From: a virus
Length of the DNA stretch: 64,000 nucleotides
Direction: 5' to 3' (one strand)
IMG/VR virus record: IMGVR_UViG_3300010401_000007
Location: 1-64,000 of that record
The notes below the pieces were generated by a model, which did not search any database, had not been told where the DNA came from, and saw nothing but the letters and a program-made list of their open reading frames with translations. A program made the position numbers and the translations under genes. Below are positions 1 through 7,281 of this stretch, one piece after another. The first letter of the stretch is position 1, and each line of letters starts with the position of its first letter.

Positions 1-620
1 ACCTCCCACAGACTCATCCCATCATGCAATCCCTCACACACATAGACCGTGCTATACCTCTTGGGGAATTCGGCAGGACGGAATAAACCGTGATAGAGAT
101 TCGGGGTTGAGGCCCATCTCGTCTGATTCTGATAGGTCCGGTAGACGTAGAGATTATTGATGACGTTGTCTGAGTTGTAGGATGGTACACACCACTCGGA
201 GGTAAGGGGGCACCAAACTACCCCCCATTTGAGGACGGTATCGGGGCTGAGTATCTTTCTCTCAGAGATAAACTGTTGGAGACGAGTTGGGGCGAACTCA
301 GATGACCATATCTCGTATAGCTTCCTAAGAGTCGAGATGAGATTGCCCTTCCACCCGCACATCTTACAGTCACACTCCCCTGTAGACTTCGTGGCGTAGA
401 ACTTCTCAATCCCACAGAACGGACACTCTCCATACCCCTGTAGACCATTCTGACTCATCGTCGTCTTATCGAGACCAATCCCCCAGAATCGGTAGCTCTT
501 CAGGAAGTCCGCTTCCTCTTTGGTACTACCGTTACTCGACTGCTGAGTCTGTGGAGGGGGATTGACGGTGTGGAATTGGGGTGTTGAGGGTGAAGGGAGT
601 CGTTCGGGTAGTCGAGGCAT
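1..620 (-). CDS. DNA primase (primase-helicase), N-terminal part
   Basis: The gene runs off the left edge, so only about 206 residues are visible. An N-terminal linker is followed by a primase-type zinc ribbon (CPFC near residue 59, then CDC and CGW about 15 residues later) and the start of a TOPRIM domain with the acidic motif VCEGLHDGM near the edge. This order is typical of phage primases that synthesise RNA primers and often continue into a DnaB-like helicase; whether a helicase follows cannot be seen. The start at 620 opens the only long frame. An SDR copy is read in frame as ISERK between the zinc ribbon and TOPRIM. It heads the leftward replication block. Confidence 0.8.
   Translation of the reverse strand, partial: MPRLPERLPSPSTPQFHTVNPPPQTQQSSNGSTKEEADFLKSYRFWGIGLDKTTMSQNGLQGYGECPFCGIEKFYATKSTGECDCKMCGWKGNLISTLRKLYEIWSSEFAPTRLQQFISERKILSPDTVLKWGVVWCPLTSEWCVPSYNSDNVINNLYVYRTYQNQTRWASTPNLYHGLFRPAEFPKRYSTVYVCEGLHDGMSLWE
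255..269 (-). repeat. SDR copy
   Basis: SDR means the dispersed dyad with core TTTCTCTGAGAAA; strand gives the orientation reading CTCTGAG. This copy lies inside the primase gene, read as ISERK. Confidence 0.7.
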
Positions 621-731
621 AACGGTTCCTAGGTAGGTAGTCGTAACTCCCTGGTGGTTAAGGGGTTACGTTAGGACGATTATTACGAACCTCGTCTAGA
701 GATCCGGTGTCAATCTACTAGAATAGGGGTA

Positions 732-772
732 GGAGTCTGGTACGGGATATGCGGTCTATTATACCAGACTCC
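732..772. promoter_or_regulatory. 11-bp perfect inverted repeat upstream of small plus gene
   Basis: GGAGTCTGGTA (732-742) and TACCAGACTCC (762-772) are exact complements separated by 19 nt. The element lies in the divergent gap between the primase start (620) and the gene at 797. It could be an operator or a 5-prime leader hairpin; the sequence does not decide. Confidence 0.5.
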
Positions 773-796
773 TCAACCACACTGGAGGGACTATCA

Positions 797-991
797 ATGG
801 TTACTCTGAACGTTCACAATACTCGATTGTCCAAGCGTAAGGAGTCGGAAGAGGAACGAGTAATCCGACTCCTCATGAGCAACCCTACTCTGACTGAAGA
901 TGAGGCACGTAGGGAGCTAGGTCTCTCCCCCCTCTCTGAGAAAGAGGATACTACTAACCGACCGGTTCTGAGTAGTCGATCCTCTTATTAG
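797..991 (+). CDS. small protein of unknown function, 64 aa
   Basis: The start at 797 is chosen because GGAGGGA lies six bases upstream; an earlier in-frame ATG at 749 has no such site and falls inside the inverted repeat at 732-772. The product is short, charged and helical, with a stretch (RVIRLLMSNPTLTEDEARRELG) that resembles a small helical DNA-binding or protein-binding unit, but no family is recognised. The C-terminus contains an SDR copy read as LSEKE. The 3-prime end overlaps the convergent gene 954-1469 by 38 bases. Confidence 0.5.
   Translation: MVTLNVHNTRLSKRKESEEERVIRLLMSNPTLTEDEARRELGLSPLSEKEDTTNRPVLSSRSSY
933..948 (+). repeat. SDR copy
   Basis: Inside the small gene 797-991, read as LSEKE. 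Confidence 0.75.
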
Positions 992-1469
992 TCGACCTAG
1001 CGTATTCGATTTCCGACCGAGTCGAATCCCCGATATATCCTCCTACGTTTAGTACGAGAATCGAATCGGCTAGATCAATTTTCCTCTTATGCAGTTCGTC
1101 CAAGGCGATTTTCTGTTCGGGAGTGCAACCGATCGTCTCTCCGTGTGTCACGACATCAACTACTACTTCCTGCGGACCCATGCACCCGTCTACAGTAACG
1201 GTCTGCTTGGAGACCTTGGCATTCGGGTAGTGACCTACCGTTAGGACAATGTCCCCTGACATCGTCAGGTTGTAATTCGCCTTCTGGAATGCCTCATAAA
1301 ACCGCGTACTTCCGCACAGACATACCACCCTCGGGACTGTCACACCGTACCTACCGAACTCCACTCGTAAGTCGGTTACAGACTCTCGAAACCGTCGTAG
1401 GCGACTCTCTAGATGACATCCGTCTAGGTCGCCACAGTCTGGACATGGTCGCGAGTTCATAGTGTGCAT
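954..1469 (-). CDS. nucleoside 2-deoxyribosyltransferase-like protein
   Basis: 171 residues. A short Cys-containing N-terminus (CPDCGDLDGC) precedes an alpha/beta domain with VVCLCGSTRF near residue 48 and ADSILVLNVGGYIGDSTRSE near residue 135, the pattern of phage proteins related to nucleoside 2-deoxyribosyltransferases, which move deoxyribose between bases or hydrolyse deoxynucleotides. Activity is inferred from family only. AAGGA lies 7 nt upstream, directly after an SDR copy. It sits beside a dNTP pyrophosphohydrolase, which fits a nucleotide-pool role. Confidence 0.6.
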   Translation of the reverse strand: MHTMNSRPCPDCGDLDGCHLESRLRRFRESVTDLRVEFGRYGVTVPRVVCLCGSTRFYEAFQKANYNLTMSGDIVLTVGHYPNAKVSKQTVTVDGCMGPQEVVVDVVTHGETIGCTPEQKIALDELHKRKIDLADSILVLNVGGYIGDSTRSEIEYARSTNKRIDYSEPVG

Positions 1470-1482
1470 GTTATTTTCCTTC

Positions 1483-1499
1483 TCTCTGAGAAAGAGGAG
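1483..1499 (+). repeat. SDR copy
   Basis: Upstream of the deoxyribosyltransferase-like gene start (1469). Confidence 0.8.
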
Positions 1500-1500
1500 A

Positions 1501-1887
1501 CTAGTCGTCCCGAATATGCTCGACGGGTTCGTCGGTAATCCCTTTCGGCCACGATCGGGTCTTATTAATCTTCATCTTCTCTCGTGCAGCCTCGATTAGT
1601 TGCATGATCTTGATCCCGCCTCGTCTACTGGCGTCGAGAATGAGGATGAGACAGTCCGCTAGTTCCTCTTTGAACTTGTCTGATACAGGTTGGGTTTCAC
1701 CCATGATCCTCAGAGACTCATACGCTCTCTGTGCCTCTACCGCTTCCTTCGCTAGATGCTTGAGAGGACCGATCGGACCACGTTCTGTATCAGGACCGAA
1801 CGTAGCTATAGACCAGTCTCTTTGATCCTCTACTAGATCAGCTAGGGCGATACCGAGTTCTGCGATCGTACCCATATACTGCGGCAT
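1501..1887 (-). CDS. dATP/dGTP pyrophosphohydrolase-like (MazG-fold, DUF550 type)
   Basis: 128 residues, all-alpha. The DQRDWSIATFGP motif near residue 21, then PLKHLAKEAVEA and KEELADCLILILDASRRGG, match the phage DUF550 or dATP/dGTP diphosphohydrolase family, in which acidic helices bind Mg and the dNTP. Such enzymes clear or remodel nucleotide pools. AAGGA lies 9 nt before the start. A small membrane protein gene ends 2 nt upstream. Confidence 0.65.
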   Translation of the reverse strand: MPQYMGTIAELGIALADLVEDQRDWSIATFGPDTERGPIGPLKHLAKEAVEAQRAYESLRIMGETQPVSDKFKEELADCLILILDASRRGGIKIMQLIEAAREKMKINKTRSWPKGITDEPVEHIRDD

Positions 1888-1889
1888 GA

Positions 1890-2030
1890 TTACTGATCCT
1901 TAATTGTGATTGTCATATTGGAGAAGGGTTTCAGAATGAAGACTATTAGTATCCACATCAACCCAGTTATGCAGATTCCGGTTAGCATACCTACGAAGAA
2001 CATATCAGTAGGATCTTTTAGGTTTATCAT
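1890..2030 (-). CDS. small single-pass membrane protein, 46 aa
   Basis: A 46-residue frame with one strong transmembrane stretch (FFVGMLTGICITGLMWILIV, residues 11-30) and a polar tail. It fills the gap between two genes exactly, ending 2 nt before the next gene's start, and an SDR copy lies just upstream of its ATG. No Shine-Dalgarno stronger than AGAGAGA is visible. Function unknown; small phage membrane proteins of this kind may act in exclusion or lysis timing, but nothing here shows that. Confidence 0.5.
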   Translation of the reverse strand: MINLKDPTDMFFVGMLTGICITGLMWILIVFILKPFSNMTITIKDQ

Positions 2031-2033
2031 ACG

Positions 2034-2050
2034 TTCTCTCTGAGAAAGAG
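2034..2050 (+). repeat. SDR copy
   Basis: Between two genes, next to the start at 2030. Confidence 0.75.
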
Positions 2051-2248
2051 TTAGTGCTTATACCTACTATTACGAAACCGATTGTAATAGTCGTCCCAGC
2101 ACTTACCGATGATCTCCACCTCTTCCGGTTCCAAGACGACCGTACCCTTTACCTCAGGGTCTACGAACTCCCATTTGATCTCATCGTCCTTGACGTAGTA
2201 CCCGATCTCTTGTTCCTGTCCTCGGAATGTAATCGTTAGGAAATTCAT
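2051..2248 (-). CDS. hypothetical protein, 65 aa
   Basis: The start at 2248 (MNFLTITFRGQ) is chosen because AGGAGA lies five bases upstream; the frame is open further but runs into the polymerase gene. The product is acidic and beta-rich (GYYVKDDEIKWEF). No family recognised. It lies immediately downstream of the DNA polymerase. Confidence 0.55.
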   Translation of the reverse strand: MNFLTITFRGQEQEIGYYVKDDEIKWEFVDPEVKGTVVLEPEEVEIIGKCWDDYYNRFRNSRYKH

Positions 2249-2256
2249 ACTATCTC

Positions 2257-4293
2257 CTAGAAGTTGATACCGACTGCCCATGTATCGGGGTGGTACTCGA
2301 TCGAAGTTGGAGTTGGAATACCAATTGCCGTACCGCACGATTCCATCGCCTCTTGGATCTTCTTAATCCTCCATAGGTTAGAGTTATCAGGATCGACTCT
2401 GGGGTCACCTACCTTGGGGAAGTCGAGGATTACCTCATCGTGTAGTTCAAGGTTGATGAACCCACTGAACCCGTCATCCTCCCTCCATTGTCTCAGTAGC
2501 TCATCCACCTTGACTAGTGCCCTCAACTTCCACCAACAGGCAGTCCCCTGTACGAAGTAGTTAAGAGGTATTGTAGGACTGATCCGGCCGTAGTCGGACC
2601 GGCTACACATCAAGGGATACCCCCTCTCAGGATCGACCTCGATATCGGGGATGGTCGAGACATACCCCTGTTTATTGGCCAGAGTGATAATCTGGTCACT
2701 GAGTCGAGCGATATTAGGGAATCGGTCCCGTACTCTCTGGTATGCACCCCTCACACGGTATGTCGAGTCAGCCGTCTCCTCTTGGGCACCGTATATAATG
2801 GCAAAGTTCCCATTCTTGACCCACTGGTAGTAGGTAGCTTCATAGAGATCCTTACAGTTCTTACCGTGCTTATGGAACAACTCTGGGTAGAGAGCATCGA
2901 ATACGACTAGGTGGTATGACCCGTAGTACGGTCCCTGATCGGGATGATTGAATACCTCGACTAGTTCAGGTTCGGGGGCAAAGAATGAGGGTATACGGAG
3001 TTCTAGATTCTTACCGTCGAGTGACCAGAACTCTCGATCAGGACCAGGACGGAATAGGGACTTGACCGATTCCCCACCGTCACCTTTCTTCTTGATGTTC
3101 TGGAGGTTGGGGTTACGGCATGAGCAACGTAACGTGGTCGTTCCCGTCGGGTTAATGTTAGGGTGGAGTCTGTGTACACACCCTTCTTCATGCCAGAACC
3201 GGTTATAGGTCGAGATATCCCCGATCATCTTGGCCGCATGACGCTTCTTCAGTAGTGAGTTAACGAACATCAACGGCTTACCAGTGCATGACCTGCTATA
3301 CCTGTCTAGAGCATCCTTATCGAGTGAGGGGACGTCCGTTTTAGCTTTCTTCCCCGGTCGTCCCTCTAACCCCATCTTGTCGAATACCAGTTCCTTGAGA
3401 GATTGATTAACCGATGAACCTGCGGGCATGACTAGATCATGGTTGTAGCTCTTGGCTATGTTGATACAGACCTTTGTACACCTATCCTCTTCCTCAGAGA
3501 ATTCCTCTAGCACCCTACTAACCTCTGAAGAAGAGAGGGTGAGTCCATCTCTCTCCATCCGATATAGGATAGGTAGGATCTTGAGACGTTCGTAGTATAC
3601 CGCCTCAAGTCCCCTACGCTGGATCTCACCCCATAGAGCCCCCCACAGTTGGAGGGTGTAGTAAGAGTCAGCATTGGCGTAATCAGAGAGGAGTGTGTAA
3701 TACTCATGAGGGTACTCCTTATCGGGGTTGAAATCCTCTCTCTCTTGGGTCTCCCAGTGATGGTACGCTAACGCTCGAAGTAACCACCCGTCCGCTTTCC
3801 AGTCTTCTTCCCCAGCAGACGGCATCTCAGGTAGTCCCTTCTTCGCTATCCTCCACTTGGGTAGATGACGACGACAGTAGTCTCTAGCGGACTTACATGC
3901 CTTCTCTAACTTGTCCTCGTATGGGGAGATATCTACCCCGAGGTATAGCATCACCTGATCGGTTAGGTTCAAGGGCGATCCTGAGTTGACCAAGTGACCG
4001 GCTAGGAGTGTGTCTCTGAGAGAAAGCCAAGGGAATGACTCTAGGTTAGTCACTCCGATCGACTCTAGACAGAGTACATCAAATCTCGCATTGTGTCCGA
4101 CCCTAGTTACTTCATTATTGATTAGTCCCTTGAGGAAATCGATATCCTCGTCTGGGATGATCGGCTGTCGATCGATCGGGTTCACTCCCCATTCAAGGAA
4201 CTTGGTTCCCGACTCGTCTGTGTACGTCACGTAATACGGCTTGCACCCGTGCCGGAGATCGACCCCCGTAGTTTCGCAATCCCATGAGAACAT
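2257..4293 (-). CDS. family A DNA polymerase with 3-5 exonuclease
   Basis: 678 residues. N-terminal DnaQ-like exonuclease: DCETTG (D5, E7), HNARFD (D72), and YANADSYY near 205. Polymerase palm motif A is SLDGKNLELR (D426), the O-helix is WVKNGNFAIIYG (K493, Y501) and motif C is LELHDE (618-620). These fit a replicative phage polymerase. The O-helix arginine that lies four residues before the lysine in E. coli Pol I is a tyrosine here (Y489). An SDR-like copy falls in the exonuclease domain (WLSLRDT). AGGA precedes the start. A structured RNA candidate occupies the gap upstream. Confidence 0.92.
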   Translation of the reverse strand: MFSWDCETTGVDLRHGCKPYYVTYTDESGTKFLEWGVNPIDRQPIIPDEDIDFLKGLINNEVTRVGHNARFDVLCLESIGVTNLESFPWLSLRDTLLAGHLVNSGSPLNLTDQVMLYLGVDISPYEDKLEKACKSARDYCRRHLPKWRIAKKGLPEMPSAGEEDWKADGWLLRALAYHHWETQEREDFNPDKEYPHEYYTLLSDYANADSYYTLQLWGALWGEIQRRGLEAVYYERLKILPILYRMERDGLTLSSSEVSRVLEEFSEEEDRCTKVCINIAKSYNHDLVMPAGSSVNQSLKELVFDKMGLEGRPGKKAKTDVPSLDKDALDRYSRSCTGKPLMFVNSLLKKRHAAKMIGDISTYNRFWHEEGCVHRLHPNINPTGTTTLRCSCRNPNLQNIKKKGDGGESVKSLFRPGPDREFWSLDGKNLELRIPSFFAPEPELVEVFNHPDQGPYYGSYHLVVFDALYPELFHKHGKNCKDLYEATYYQWVKNGNFAIIYGAQEETADSTYRVRGAYQRVRDRFPNIARLSDQIITLANKQGYVSTIPDIEVDPERGYPLMCSRSDYGRISPTIPLNYFVQGTACWWKLRALVKVDELLRQWREDDGFSGFINLELHDEVILDFPKVGDPRVDPDNSNLWRIKKIQEAMESCGTAIGIPTPTSIEYHPDTWAVGINF
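4011..4026 (+). repeat. SDR-like copy
   Basis: Inside the polymerase exonuclease domain, read as LSLRD; may be coincidental. Confidence 0.4.
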
Positions 4294-4320
4294 AGGTTAT
4301 CCTATACATAAGACTATAGT

Positions 4321-4468
4321 TGACTAGAGACTCTAACCCGACTTGAACGGGTAGTAGGCCGCCCGATACCGTAAGCCATGCGAAGACCGGTATCAGTCCT
4401 AGTAGAGCCGTATCCCGTTTTCCACACCCTACGGGATCAGAGGGTTGTGGGCAGAATAGTCCTAGTCA
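4321..4468 (-). ncRNA. structured RNA candidate with pseudoknot, upstream of DNA polymerase
   Basis: The 233-nt gap before the polymerase gene has many long complementary pairs: TGACTAG/CTAGTCA (4321-4327, 4462-4468) enclosing the element; ATCCCGT/ACGGGAT (4412-4418, 4431-4437) whose loop CCACACCCT pairs with AGGGTTGTGG (4441-4450, one bulge), a pseudoknot; TAGAGCC/GACTCTA (4403-4409, 4329-4335, one GU); GATACCG/CGGTATC (4365-4371, 4388-4394); and ACCCG-7 nt-CGGGT (4336-4352), which mimics a tRNA T-arm. It lacks U8, A14 and a valid anticodon arm, so it is not a normal tRNA. Role unknown; a leader regulating the polymerase is one option. Confidence 0.45.
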
Positions 4469-4526
4469 GTGAGTGGGTACGGAGGTTATACCCAGATGTC
4501 TAGTTCTACCTGCGTGGTTCACAATC

Positions 4527-5705
4527 TCAGTACGGAACCTGTTGGATCTTCTCCAAACTCACCGGTCCCATAGGCTTTTTGGTCTGCGGGTTGTCCAGCA
4601 CCTTACCGGTCGCGATGTCCTTCAGAACTACGGTATTGTCCTTAGGATCATACTTGATGATCTCGCATTCCACCGACTTATCGACCTTCTTGGTACGACC
4701 GTTCCACACCTGGGTATAGCACGGAGTACCCTCTACCTCATACCACTCGTGGGACGGTTCCTCGTGACTGCCGTCGTCAGCCGTAGTCGGGTTCTTGATC
4801 TCGTCTGCAATCGCTTGGAATGATGGTGCGGCATCGAAATCGTCCTTCCCCTTACCCGTCACAGAGAAGTAGATTGCCTCTAACTTATCCTGTGCGAGAT
4901 AGGCGGTGTCTCCCCCAGCATCGATCAGCTTCACTAACTCGTCAGGATCATCCGGTAACTCAGGTTCCTTCGGCTTAGGAGAACTCTTCGCAGTACCGTT
5001 CGTAGATGGCTTCTTGGTAGCTACCGGTGCCGGTTCTGGAGTCGGTTCGGGCGTCTCCTCTACCTGTTGTTCTTCACCCCCTTGATCGTCCATACCCGCC
5101 GACTGTACCTCTGACATCAGTTGCTCTACCACATCATCACTAGCGGCTTCGTACCAGTTCTCCCATACACCCTCTTCACCCTTCGTACCGTCGGGTTTAG
5201 GTAGTGCCTTACGAACCGATGTCGAGAAATAGAACTTGGGTTTAGCTTGAGAGAGTAACTGACATGCTCGGTTAAGTTCCTCGGCACCGTTGTCTACCGA
5301 GTCATCGATAATCTCGTCTCCACCTAGAATCCTCATCCGATTCATGATGAGGGCGGTGTTGTGGTCCCGAGTGAGTACGTTACCCTTACTATCCTTACCC
5401 TCATCCAGAAGCATCCTGATACGGGTGTGGAGTCCTCGACACTTCTTGACTCCCTCAGGAGTAGCGATCGTCTCCGGGGTGAGACAGGATGCGACTGCGT
5501 AGAAATGCCACTTACCTGCGTTACCCCCAGTCTTGTACTTGTCGAAATAGCACTCTGTCAGTTGTGCGATACCTCGATCGATACCGGCCGGAATCTGGCC
5601 ACCTGTCGGAAGTACCGTTTCGTCTCGTGCATGGTCCTTCACCGTCTTATTGAGTGAGGAACCCATCGCCTTAACGAAGTCCGGTCGAGCTTGTTGCGGG
5701 GGCAT
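4527..5705 (-). CDS. phage recombination-associated protein, possible ssDNA-binding protein
   Basis: 392 residues. The start at 5705 (MPPQQARPDF) is chosen over an in-frame ATG at 5741 because the extension reads through an SDR copy, which here provides AGAAAGG about 10 nt upstream. The N-terminal half (to about 190) is a folded domain of unknown family; the middle is a Pro/Glu/Lys linker; the C-terminus (about 310-392) looks like a small beta domain. Position between the polymerase and the Sak4-like ATPase suggests a replication or recombination accessory role. That is inference from neighbourhood. Confidence 0.5.
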   Translation of the reverse strand: MPPQQARPDFVKAMGSSLNKTVKDHARDETVLPTGGQIPAGIDRGIAQLTECYFDKYKTGGNAGKWHFYAVASCLTPETIATPEGVKKCRGLHTRIRMLLDEGKDSKGNVLTRDHNTALIMNRMRILGGDEIIDDSVDNGAEELNRACQLLSQAKPKFYFSTSVRKALPKPDGTKGEEGVWENWYEAASDDVVEQLMSEVQSAGMDDQGGEEQQVEETPEPTPEPAPVATKKPSTNGTAKSSPKPKEPELPDDPDELVKLIDAGGDTAYLAQDKLEAIYFSVTGKGKDDFDAAPSFQAIADEIKNPTTADDGSHEEPSHEWYEVEGTPCYTQVWNGRTKKVDKSVECEIIKYDPKDNTVVLKDIATGKVLDNPQTKKPMGPVSLEKIQQVPY

Positions 5706-5716
5706 GTTACGTGACC

Positions 5717-5733
5717 TTTCTCTGAGAAAGAGG
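5717..5733 (+). repeat. SDR copy
   Basis: A 15-bp dyad, CTTTCTC-T-GAGAAAG, just before the start at 5705. Confidence 0.85.
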
Positions 5734-5744
5734 AGTGACACAGA

Positions 5745-6011
5745 CTATCGAACTCGCATCATCGGACTGTAACTCATCTTTGGAATCCCGTCTCCACCAC
5801 ACCAGTACCGACAACTACACCGAGGATTCCGTTGTAGTGCCGGTCGTGAGATCGAGTGATCGGGTTGATACTGTCCCCGTACCGACACGAAGGGATCGTA
5901 ATACACTGGCGGATGGGTCTCACGAGTGACTGGTGAGGATTTACCCTCGATACTCTCCCTAATCTCCCGTTGCTCTCGCTTCATCTTCCGGATTCGAGAT
6001 TGCTTACCCAT
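5745..6011 (-). CDS. hypothetical basic protein, 88 aa
   Basis: Start at 6011 (MGKQSRIRKMKREQ), overlapping the end of the upstream gene by 8 nt. The N-terminus is strongly basic; the C-terminus has CSCRYWCGG, which could bind metal. No family recognised. The in-frame extension to 6068 lies inside the upstream gene. Confidence 0.4.
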   Translation of the reverse strand: MGKQSRIRKMKREQREIRESIEGKSSPVTRETHPPVYYDPFVSVRGQYQPDHSISRPALQRNPRCSCRYWCGGDGIPKMSYSPMMRVR

Positions 6012-6234
6012 CCTCCATACCCTCCATATCTGGGTGGAATAGTAGAGCATTGATATCACCAAACACATCGCCTACCGTAGCGTCCTCAATGACGATCGTC
6101 TCCTTACGATTTCCTGGTTCGGGGAATCCAGCCACCCCACCTTTCTTACGGAGGATGATACGGATCTCTACGATACCCTCATCGTCCCTTCTCTTGTCGA
6201 TGCTACTCTCCTGTCTCTTCTTGTACTTGCTCAT
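6004..6234 (-). CDS. hypothetical protein, 76 aa
   Basis: Basic N-terminus, then a short beta-rich stretch (EIRIILRKK) and an acidic tail. It overlaps the stop of the Sak4-like gene by 4 nt (ATGA type), so it is translationally coupled to the recombination genes. No family recognised. Confidence 0.5.
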   Translation of the reverse strand: MSKYKKRQESSIDKRRDDEGIVEIRIILRKKGGVAGFPEPGNRKETIVIEDATVGDVFGDINALLFHPDMEGMEDG

Positions 6235-7145
6235 GGGTTATCCTCTATAACATACTCTCCCTTAAACACAGATATCATCTTATCGTACATCTCTTGAGGA
6301 GTCTGACAGTCAATGTACTCAGGAACCGTATCGGGATCAGAACTACGAATACCGGCTATGTAATTGGGATGTAGTTTGACCCTGAGTCTACGTAGTGTCC
6401 TCCCCGTCTCCTTTTCTTCTGTGACTGTTTGTGGGATGTTATTCACCTTCTTCGTTGTCGTGATCGATTTCACCTCCTTCTCAATCGATAACCGGCAGAT
6501 ATAGTCACATACGTCACTCAGCCATAATGCGGTGGCACCCCCTAGGTCCGGTCCCATCATAGACTCTACCCACTGACTCCTTACCACGGCCGGTCTTCGG
6601 TCTGATTTATCGCGGTTATGGTCCTTCTCTTTGACAAGTACCACTGTATTATGTGACCCGTTAAGATACGGTCTCATAACCTCTCTGGCCTTCTCACTTC
6701 TCCCCCGATACTGCTCCTCACTAATCAGACCGAACGATAGGATCTCTGGGATACTCTGAACCCCTAGAGACTCTTTCAGAGCAATATCCTGTAGACTAGT
6801 CGCACTATCCAGTACGACCGTCTTATAGGGGTGCTGTCGGCTATTCAATTCGTCAGCTAGATCTACAGCTTTCTTGATACTATCGACTCGGAGATACTTA
6901 ACCCCTGGTATCTTCGTAACCGACTTTGCACCACCCGTTCTGTTAGGTTCCATCGCCACCAGTAGAAGAGGTTTAGGGAATAGACACGCTAGGGTTGTCT
7001 TCCCACAACGATTTACCCCGTAAAGGCATACCCTTAGAGGATCATCCTCTAGTTCTGATACATCGATAGCTTGATCGAGGATACTACTCGTCTCTCTTCT
7101 CTGAGGAAGAGGACGACTGTTCTGGACTTGGTTGATTCGGGGCAT
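6231..7145 (-). CDS. Sak4-like RecA-fold ATPase
   Basis: 304 residues. Walker A is GVNRCGKTT near residue 40 and Walker B is TVVLDSAT near residue 103, within an AAA/RecA-like NTPase domain typical of phage Sak4 annealing ATPases that drive homologous recombination with an SSB-like partner. The start at 7145 (MPRINQ) has AGAGGA upstream. A degenerate SDR (CTCTGAGGAAGAGG) is read in the N-terminal linker as LPQRRE. Its first 60 bases overlap the end of the zinc protein gene 7084-7272. Confidence 0.75.
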   Translation of the reverse strand: MPRINQVQNSRPLPQRRETSSILDQAIDVSELEDDPLRVCLYGVNRCGKTTLACLFPKPLLLVAMEPNRTGGAKSVTKIPGVKYLRVDSIKKAVDLADELNSRQHPYKTVVLDSATSLQDIALKESLGVQSIPEILSFGLISEEQYRGRSEKAREVMRPYLNGSHNTVVLVKEKDHNRDKSDRRPAVVRSQWVESMMGPDLGGATALWLSDVCDYICRLSIEKEVKSITTTKKVNNIPQTVTEEKETGRTLRRLRVKLHPNYIAGIRSSDPDTVPEYIDCQTPQEMYDKMISVFKGEYVIEDNP

Positions 7146-7272
7146 TAGGTACGTCCTCTCTTGGGTCCCAGTCACAGTTACAGCAACTAGGTACATGTCC
7201 ACACTGAGTACACCAGATGGGTCCTGGTGGTCCTTCTTCTTTACAGTTATACTTACACTCTCTACGAGGCAT
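7084..7272 (-). CDS. small zinc-binding protein, 62 aa
   Basis: Cysteines at CKYNC, CTQC and CCNC give a likely zinc ribbon in the first 35 residues, followed by a Ser/Pro tail ending in SSSEKRDE, which is an SDR copy. The tail overlaps the start of the Sak4-like gene in another frame. Function unknown. Confidence 0.5.
   Translation of the reverse strand: MPRRECKYNCKEEGPPGPIWCTQCGHVPSCCNCDWDPREDVPNAPNQPSPEQSSSSSEKRDE
7097..7113 (+). repeat. SDR copy, degenerate
   Basis: In the overlap of the zinc-protein tail and the Sak4-like N-terminus. Confidence 0.6.
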
Positions 7273-7281
7273 CTTTACCCC

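Noticed and set aside
620-730. Promoter with TAGAAT near 719 for the small plus gene
   Set aside because: No matching upstream box at the right distance was found.
4329-4409. tRNA gene upstream of the polymerase
   Set aside because: The acceptor and T-arm mimic a tRNA, but U8 and A14 are missing and no anticodon arm can be formed, so it is listed only as a structured RNA.
5706-5741. N-terminal extension of the recombination-associated protein
   Set aside because: The extension is the SDR read in frame (FLRER) with no ribosome site before it; the same applies at 31260-31322, 10896-10976 and 56494-56553.
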